NCBI RefSeq assembly: GCF_025548535.1
Contig: NZ_JAJLQW010000005.1
Span: 62,001-126,000 of the forward strand
Source of the DNA: Undibacterium sp. Jales W-56
GTDB taxonomy: Bacteria; Pseudomonadota; Gammaproteobacteria; Burkholderiales; Burkholderiaceae_D
Reading direction: 5' to 3'
DNA length: 64,000 nt
The position numbers and the translations under genes were made by a program. The notes under the pieces are model-generated. The model saw nothing but the letters and a program-made list of their open reading frames with translations. It had not been told where the DNA came from and searched no databases. Every line of letters begins with the position of its first letter. The first letter of the stretch is position 1. Positions 58,735 to 64,000 of the stretch are shown piece by piece.

Positions 58735-61584
58735 TTACCAGAATTTATATTTAGCGCGAACATAGTAGACGCGACCCAACGGGTTGGTAAAGCTAGCATC
58801 GTAACCAGTTTGGAAATTGGCAGCAGTACGTGAAGAAGGTGGATCTCTATCCAGCAAATTCTTGATGCCGAATGACAAATCTACGTTCTTAATACCTTTC
58901 CAACCCAATGTTGCATCATATGTTTCGTATGGAGAAACACTGCGGTCAGCCGGGTAGTTAGCACCAACTGCTTCTGGGTCAGTAAAGTCATGATAACCAC
59001 TTGTATAGTTCTGCGTTACAGATGCAGACCATGGGCCGCGGTTATATGTGACTGTCAGCGCATGACGCCATCTTGGTGTAGGTCCGAGATCCTTGTAGGT
59101 ACCGGCATCACTAACTTCTGGCGAACCTTGATATTGATAACCATGCTTTGTGTAGTAGGTGCTATCGAAGTTCATTGTGAAGTTACCAACATTCTCAACT
59201 TTAGCCTTGTAGTTCAAATTGAGATCGATACCTGCAGCAAAGTAAGCACCTGCATTTACCAAAGGCAGATTCACGTAGGCCAATGGGAAATCTTTGTTAG
59301 TACTACCTTTAATTGCGCCAGTTTGCTTACCATCATCGACCCATCCATCTGGAAATAGGGCTGGATCATAACGGTAAAAGTTATTGACGTTAGCAGCTGG
59401 GTTACCAAATACCGTATTTTCAGACACACTCAAAATAGCGTCATTAATACGGATGTTCCAGTAATCGATAGAACCGCTGAAGCTTGCTGTTGGCTGGAAT
59501 ACCAGACCCAGAGAATATTGCTTGGATTTCTCCGGTTTCACGTCTGTGTTACCTGAGTTGGCCGTAGGCAACTGAACGTTACATTCATCCTGGATAGCGC
59601 CAACTGGGTTCACACTATTAACTGGCACACCGTTTGGACAGCGAACTGGATCACTGAAATTACTATTAGTGTTATTGCCAGTGGTGAATGGACGCAGATT
59701 TTCATACAGAGTCGGCGCACGGAAGCCTACACCGTAGGACGCACGAGCCAGCAGTGTTTTGGTTGGCTTGTATGTAAAACCAATTTTTGGACTCAGCTTA
59801 TTGAAAGACGTGCCAAAACCATTTTTGTAGCTATCGTAGCGAGCGGCGATATCGGCTTCCAGATCTTTGTAAAGAGGGATATTCGATTCAGCAAATAAAC
59901 CCAATACTTTTCTGTCACCAGTTACGCCAGGAATCGGACCTGCACCGCCAACTTGATCGCCACTTGCCAACACTGGTGCGGAGAATTGATCTAAAGATTC
60001 TTGGCGATAGCTGGTACCCAAAGCCAAACCAACTGGGCCATAACTAGTTTGCGCGATTTCCTTGGAAATACGGAAATCAAATTCTTTGGAGATCGACGTG
60101 CCGTTGTTCTCAAGTTGACCTGTCAACAATGCGGTCCTCAGCGCTGCTAGACTTGTCGCATCTTGTGAACCAAAAACGTTGATTGCACCAGATCTGACAA
60201 GCGGAGTCAGCTTTGCGTAGCTGAACTGACCTTCGCCAAAAGTGATTTCAACTTTGTTTTTTGCATATGTCAATGCTGTTTCGTAATCCCATCCAGCGAT
60301 GACACCTTTAGAACCGACCAGGAAGCGATCATTCGTCGCATCAGTATTATCCTGACGTCCACCGCCGGCAACGGTACGCCATGTGCCAGACATTGGCCCA
60401 ACAGGCGTTACGACTACGTCGTTGGCTAACACACTACCAGCTGCCAGTGTGGAGCCATTCGCCAATTTATATGTAGTGCCTGATGGAACAACATAACCTT
60501 TAGGAATAGTGAAGCTGGTTGGATAGAATTTACCTCCTGTTGGATACGTCATATTGATCGTATATGGCGCAGGAGAATAGGTTGCGAGTGTGTTGTCCTT
60601 AGTGTGAGCAGCTTCTGCAAACACTTCATGATCATCATTGATTTTGAAAACAGCGCGTGCAACGAAGTTATCATGCGTTTGTTTTGGAATCAGATCAATG
60701 TACTTAACATAGTCAGTACCACATGCTTTTTCATTACGGATGACTAATGAAAATTCCGTGTTGTTACAGCCGTTAAAACGGTATGGGTTAACCCCTGTAT
60801 ATTTGTTACCCAAACTATCAGTGAAATTGAAGTTAGGCACGCCGTTACGTGGCGATGCTTTGTTGATACCTAGATCAGGACGGTTTGCTGTTGCCGCGAA
60901 AGAACGATCACGCGCTTTCAAGACATCATCATTTTCATGATTTGCGCTCAACAAGATATTGAAACCTTGTTTATTCAAATCGCCGTAACCACCAGTAACA
61001 TTAAAGCTTCTTGTGTCCCCCCCTTTTTGAACAACTTTAGTTCCGTATACAGATGCTTCCAGGCCTTGGTAATCTTTTTTCAAGATAAAATTAATTACAC
61101 CTGCAATCGCATCAGCGCCATACACCGCAGAAGCACCATCACGCAACACTTCAATACGCTCGATGGCAGAGAGTGGGATGGAGTTCAGATCGACTGGGCT
61201 GTTGCCGATCGCATAGTTAGCGACGCGACGACCATTCAACAGTACCAAAGTGTATTTGGAGCCAAGAGAACGCAGGTTTGCTGTGGACGGGTTACCCGTC
61301 GCACCAACGTTATTTGCTACCACGCCGCCGCCGAAGTTGCCCGGAATTAAATTTACCAAGTCTTGTGCGGTAGTTGCACCTGTACGCTCGATGTCTTCGC
61401 GCTTCATCACAGTGACTGGCAATGCAGTTTCTGATTCGACACGTTTGATCGACGAACCTGTGATTTCAATACGCTGTACAGCGTCTTGCGCCAATACTGG
61501 CTGAGCAATAATGCCCAACCCCATTGCGATTCCACTGGAAAACATTATTCTGACTGATCGAGACAGAATTTTTTCTTTTATCAT
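58735..61584 (-). CDS. TonB-dependent outer-membrane receptor
   Basis: 949 residues with a GGGAG ribosome site. A signal peptide (about 1-32, ending PVLAQ) is followed by a short VQRIEITGSSIKRVE leader of the type that carries a TonB-binding segment. The plug (LPVTVMKREDIERTGATTAQDLVNLIPGN to IERIEVLRDGASAVYGADAIAGVINFILKK) is very typical of the large proteobacterial receptors for complex organic substrates. The barrel ends VYYVRAKYKFW with a terminal aromatic residue. It is not related closely to the Oar-like receptor next door, although both share near-identical terminators. The ligand is unknown. Confidence 0.93.
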   Translation of the reverse strand: MIKEKILSRSVRIMFSSGIAMGLGIIAQPVLAQDAVQRIEITGSSIKRVESETALPVTVMKREDIERTGATTAQDLVNLIPGNFGGGVVANNVGATGNPSTANLRSLGSKYTLVLLNGRRVANYAIGNSPVDLNSIPLSAIERIEVLRDGASAVYGADAIAGVINFILKKDYQGLEASVYGTKVVQKGGDTRSFNVTGGYGDLNKQGFNILLSANHENDDVLKARDRSFAATANRPDLGINKASPRNGVPNFNFTDSLGNKYTGVNPYRFNGCNNTEFSLVIRNEKACGTDYVKYIDLIPKQTHDNFVARAVFKINDDHEVFAEAAHTKDNTLATYSPAPYTINMTYPTGGKFYPTSFTIPKGYVVPSGTTYKLANGSTLAAGSVLANDVVVTPVGPMSGTWRTVAGGGRQDNTDATNDRFLVGSKGVIAGWDYETALTYAKNKVEITFGEGQFSYAKLTPLVRSGAINVFGSQDATSLAALRTALLTGQLENNGTSISKEFDFRISKEIAQTSYGPVGLALGTSYRQESLDQFSAPVLASGDQVGGAGPIPGVTGDRKVLGLFAESNIPLYKDLEADIAARYDSYKNGFGTSFNKLSPKIGFTYKPTKTLLARASYGVGFRAPTLYENLRPFTTGNNTNSNFSDPVRCPNGVPVNSVNPVGAIQDECNVQLPTANSGNTDVKPEKSKQYSLGLVFQPTASFSGSIDYWNIRINDAILSVSENTVFGNPAANVNNFYRYDPALFPDGWVDDGKQTGAIKGSTNKDFPLAYVNLPLVNAGAYFAAGIDLNLNYKAKVENVGNFTMNFDSTYYTKHGYQYQGSPEVSDAGTYKDLGPTPRWRHALTVTYNRGPWSASVTQNYTSGYHDFTDPEAVGANYPADRSVSPYETYDATLGWKGIKNVDLSFGIKNLLDRDPPSSRTAANFQTGYDASFTNPLGRVYYVRAKYKFW

Positions 61585-61860
61585 TGTGTTACTCCCGAAT
61601 TAGATATGGAGACTGATCTATCAAACGCATATTCTTTGTTGAGTAAAGATTTGCAAATGGTCCCAAGGTTTTTGATGACATATGAAAATTTATGTACCAA
61701 AAAAATCTTGATGGAACATGGAACCATTTCTGCAATACGACTGTCAATAAAGGCCCACTTTTCTTATACTCAAAAACAACAGGTTGGAATATGACAAATT
61801 GGGGAGATTAAAATACCTGCATTATTCTTGTGCTGTGCAAAAAAAGATAATCTAAGAGTT

Positions 61861-61883
61861 ATATTTTTTGATACAAAAAATAT
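61861..61883. promoter_or_regulatory. 10+10 AT-rich dyad
   Basis: ATATTTTTTG and CAAAAAATAT separated by ATA, a perfect inverted repeat about 280 bp upstream of the TonB receptor start. Candidate operator only. Confidence 0.3.
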
Positions 61884-61940
61884 TTAATTCTTTTTCTGGG
61901 GAAAATACTACATTTAATTTTTATTAATTGAATGTAAGTA

Positions 61941-61960
61941 CCCTTATATTTTTATAAGGG
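61941..61960. promoter_or_regulatory. 8+8 dyad CCCTTATA-TTTT-TATAAGGG
   Basis: A perfect inverted repeat with a T4 loop, 187 bp downstream of the phnM stop and about 360 bp upstream of the receptor. It could be an operator or a weak terminator for phnM. Confidence 0.35.
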
Positions 61961-62146
61961 CAAAACATTAATTCTATAAAGAAATGTAAGTTTTTGTTTT
62001 TACTCTCTGATTTGTTTATCTAAAAACACCGCGATCGAAAAAAATATTTTCGCGCATTGTTTTGGTGCAATTATTTATTTTTGATTCGTTAAAAAATAGT
62101 GTCTTTTCGGCTAAAAATGAAACGTTTTTTTCATCGATAAAGGCAT

Positions 62147-63283
62147 TTACGCAATCTGCCGCCCCGCCTTCCAAACACCTAAAATTATCGGAAAATTCTC
62201 CAACATGCGAACCCGGATAAAATCCGCTCGCAAGCCAGTTGCGATAGCGCCGCGATCATGTAAACCCAATAAATTCGCTGGATTGCCTGTTACCGTTGCA
62301 ACTGCTTTGGGCAGCGAGTACCCTTGGCTTTGCAGCAAGAATGCGGCGTGTAAAAGACTGGCGGGGACATAATCTGATGACAGAACGTCCAGCAAATCGC
62401 GTTTTGCGAGTGCGAGTGCGGATACATTGCCTGAGTGCGATCCGCCGCGCACGACGTTGGGCGCGCCCATGATGATCTTCAGCTTGTGTTCACGGGCGGC
62501 ACTGGCGGCGTCCATCGTGGTAGGGAATTCCGACATGGTGACGCCCTCATCGACTCCTTCGGTCACGTGCTCTATGGTGGTGTCATCATGAGTTGCCAGA
62601 GGAATGGGGCGTGCTGATGCACGACATAGACGGACGACCTCGCGCCGGTTCGCGGTGGCATGTGTCTGCTGCCGTTCCAGCAAGTGATCGAGCATGCCAT
62701 CGACTTTTTCATTGCTCCAGCCGCGTTTCCCGGTGACGTAGACACGGTAATGATGCATATCCGTCCATTGCCGCTGGCCTGGCGTGTGGTCCATCAATGA
62801 CACCAGCTTCAAACGTTCATCGTCTAAGAACGGGCTAAACAGAGAAATCAAATTGGGTTCGGCCAGTTCGAGTCGCAAATGTAAAAAATGATCGGCGCGC
62901 AGCATGCCGGCATCAGCCGCAGTGCGCAAGCCAGCGATGCTGGCATGCAGGGACTTCATGCGCATGCTGTCAGTGTCAATATCGCCGACAGCGATCGCAT
63001 CGAGGACGGTGGTGATGCCGGATGCGGCGATTTGTGCATCATGCGCCGCGATTGCGGGCAAAATCGGCCAACTCACTTTGGGGCGCGGCATCAGATGTTT
63101 TTCCAGATTATCAGTATGAATCTCAATCAGGCCGGGCAAGAGGTAATCACCGCCCCAATCTGTGCCCGCCAGTCCCTGATGATTCGATGAAACATCTTTG
63201 ATGTGGTCGCCCTGGTAGGACATGCTGCCCAAGAATTCAGCATCGGCAGTAACGATTCTGGCATTGCGTATGGTGTGTATCAT
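62147..63283 (-). CDS. phnM: Alpha-D-ribose 1-methylphosphonate 5-triphosphate diphosphatase
   Basis: 378 residues of the amidohydrolase superfamily. PhnM landmarks: YLLPGLIEIHTDNLEKHLMPRPKVSWP with the first metal site, ITTVLDAIAVGD, HLRLELAEPNLISLF, PIPLATHDDTTIEHV, GAPNVVRGGSHSGNVSA and VTGNPANLLGLHDRGAIATG near the end. It removes pyrophosphate from the ribosyl-phosphonate intermediate of the C-P lyase pathway. No ribosome site is obvious. The divergent DUF1045 gene at the window edge belongs to the same pathway, so further phn genes probably lie to the right. Confidence 0.95.
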   Translation of the reverse strand: MIHTIRNARIVTADAEFLGSMSYQGDHIKDVSSNHQGLAGTDWGGDYLLPGLIEIHTDNLEKHLMPRPKVSWPILPAIAAHDAQIAASGITTVLDAIAVGDIDTDSMRMKSLHASIAGLRTAADAGMLRADHFLHLRLELAEPNLISLFSPFLDDERLKLVSLMDHTPGQRQWTDMHHYRVYVTGKRGWSNEKVDGMLDHLLERQQTHATANRREVVRLCRASARPIPLATHDDTTIEHVTEGVDEGVTMSEFPTTMDAASAAREHKLKIIMGAPNVVRGGSHSGNVSALALAKRDLLDVLSSDYVPASLLHAAFLLQSQGYSLPKAVATVTGNPANLLGLHDRGAIATGLRADFIRVRMLENFPIILGVWKAGRQIA

Positions 63284-63402
63284 ATTGTTCTGGTGATCGA
63301 CTTACGAGGCGGTATAACAGCCAGGTGAAAAAATGACAGGGCTTTTACTGCCTGCGTAAATTTTATCAATAAATAATTTGATCAAAAGCATAGCATGCGC
63401 TC

Positions 63403-64000
63403 ATGACACCCGAATCAGCTTCCCGCTACGCCGTATATTTTGCTCCCGCCACTACATCTCCTTGGCGGACGGCAGGTAATGTCTGGCTTGGCCGTGATTC
63501 GGAAACTGGCGCAACGGTTTTGCAAGCTAAAGTAGAGCACATTCACGCAGATAGATTCAGCGAACTTACTGCCAGTGCCCGGCGCTATGGATTTCATGCC
63601 ACGATGAAAGCGCCATTCCGGCTGTCCGGCGGTTGTGGGGAGGGTGATTTGTTGGCGCAGCTTGCGCAGTTTTGTGAAAATAGAGCTCCCATCAAAATCG
63701 CCAAGCCACAAGTGCGTATGCTGGGCGATTTTTTAGCATTGCAGGTTGATGAGAAGCACACGGAAATAGCGACTCTGGCACAAGCTTGCGTCGCCTGCTT
63801 TGAGCCTATGCGTGCACCGATGAGCGCTGCTGAATTGCAGCGGCGTCGGCAACATAATTTAAGCCACAGGCAAGAGGAATTGTTGCGGCGCTGGGGCTAC
63901 CCTTACACGGAAGACGCCTATCGTTTTCACATGACGCTGACGGATTCACTTGCGCAGGTCGACGCGGATACGCTGTCCCGCCTGAGTGAATCGGCAGAAC
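63403..64000 (+). CDS. DUF1045 phosphonate-metabolism protein, 3' end cut by window edge
   Basis: 199 codons from ATG 63403 (MTPESASRYAVYFAP) with no stop before the window ends. The N-terminal AVYFAPATTSPW, YGFHATMKAPFRL with His65 and YRFHMTLTDSL with His176 form the paired HxT motifs of a 2H-phosphoesterase-like fold, as in DUF1045 proteins found in phn operons. It probably acts on a cyclic or ribosyl-phosphate intermediate of phosphonate breakdown, by analogy with PhnP-type steps; this is unproven. Divergent from phnM with a 119-nt gap. Confidence 0.88.
   Translation, partial: MTPESASRYAVYFAPATTSPWRTAGNVWLGRDSETGATVLQAKVEHIHADRFSELTASARRYGFHATMKAPFRLSGGCGEGDLLAQLAQFCENRAPIKIAKPQVRMLGDFLALQVDEKHTEIATLAQACVACFEPMRAPMSAAELQRRRQHNLSHRQEELLRRWGYPYTEDAYRFHMTLTDSLAQVDADTLSRLSESAE

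Larger units (their letters stand above)
61585..62146. other. AT-rich intergenic region with two dyads
   Basis: Very AT-rich gap upstream of the TonB receptor and downstream of phnM. Two perfect dyads are present: ATATTTTTTG-ATA-CAAAAAATAT (61861-61883) and CCCTTATA-TTTT-TATAAGGG (61941-61960). No gene is supported. Confidence 0.5.

Overview
The window looks like a chromosomal segment of a betaproteobacterium of the order Burkholderiales, most likely family Oxalobacteraceae (Undibacterium/Herminiimonas-like). This is inferred from gene types and moderate GC content, not from a 16S gene; no rRNA, tRNA or CRISPR array was seen. Coding density is high, and no intact insertion sequence or prophage was found. 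Genes run off both ends: gshA on the left and a DUF1045 phosphonate gene on the right.

Layout. 0-3 kb: gshA (partial), an ABM-domain monooxygenase and an AI-2E-family permease. 3.4-9 kb: a divergent ureide locus. gntR-puuE-uraD run left and uraH-puuD-alc-allA run right, from a shared intergenic region with two copies of the palindrome ATTGTCGACAAT. 9.07-9.56 kb: three copies of a small minus-strand RNA gene with an anti-Shine-Dalgarno motif near the 5' end and a terminator. 9.7-16.8 kb: a five-gene Dpp/Opp-type peptide ABC importer, divergent from an M20D amidohydrolase. 16.9 kb: a ClpP-like protease. 17.7-28 kb: three chemoreceptors, a porin/phosphate-binding-like pair and a sulfation module (cysC, DHH phosphoesterase, sulfotransferase). 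28.4-31.2 kb: two response regulators and a CHASE3-type histidine kinase. 31.4-33.7 kb: a HEPN-motif protein (possible anti-phage RNase) and a Crp/Fnr regulator. 34-41 kb: a TonB-dependent receptor, a metallophosphoesterase lipoprotein, a short TonB-C-domain protein and two alkylation-repair genes. 41.6-46.5 kb: an MFS permease, a 43-codon membrane peptide, an aminotransferase and an M3 oligopeptidase. 46.6-48.9 kb: a second short TonB-C protein and a fourth chemoreceptor. 49.5-54.7 kb: xdhA-xdhB-guaD. 54.9-61.6 kb: two large TonB-dependent receptors. 62.1-64 kb: phnM and a DUF1045 gene, the edge of a phosphonate locus.

How the genes work together. guaD, xdhAB, puuD, uraH, uraD, puuE, alc and allA together encode an unbroken route from guanine to glyoxylate plus urea, split over two loci 45 kb apart. 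cysC, a PAPS-type sulfotransferase and a DHH phosphoesterase look like a make-use-recycle module for PAPS/PAP; the recycling role is inference. Chemoreceptors, outer-membrane receptors, a peptide importer and peptidases suggest an organism that forages for organic nitrogen.

Non-coding structure of note: the three anti-SD RNAs, a dispersed ~120-bp repeat in three copies (one next to a 108-bp insert with inverted ends), a perfect 15-bp inverted repeat in front of one chemoreceptor, and a 60-bp palindrome between xdhB and guaD.
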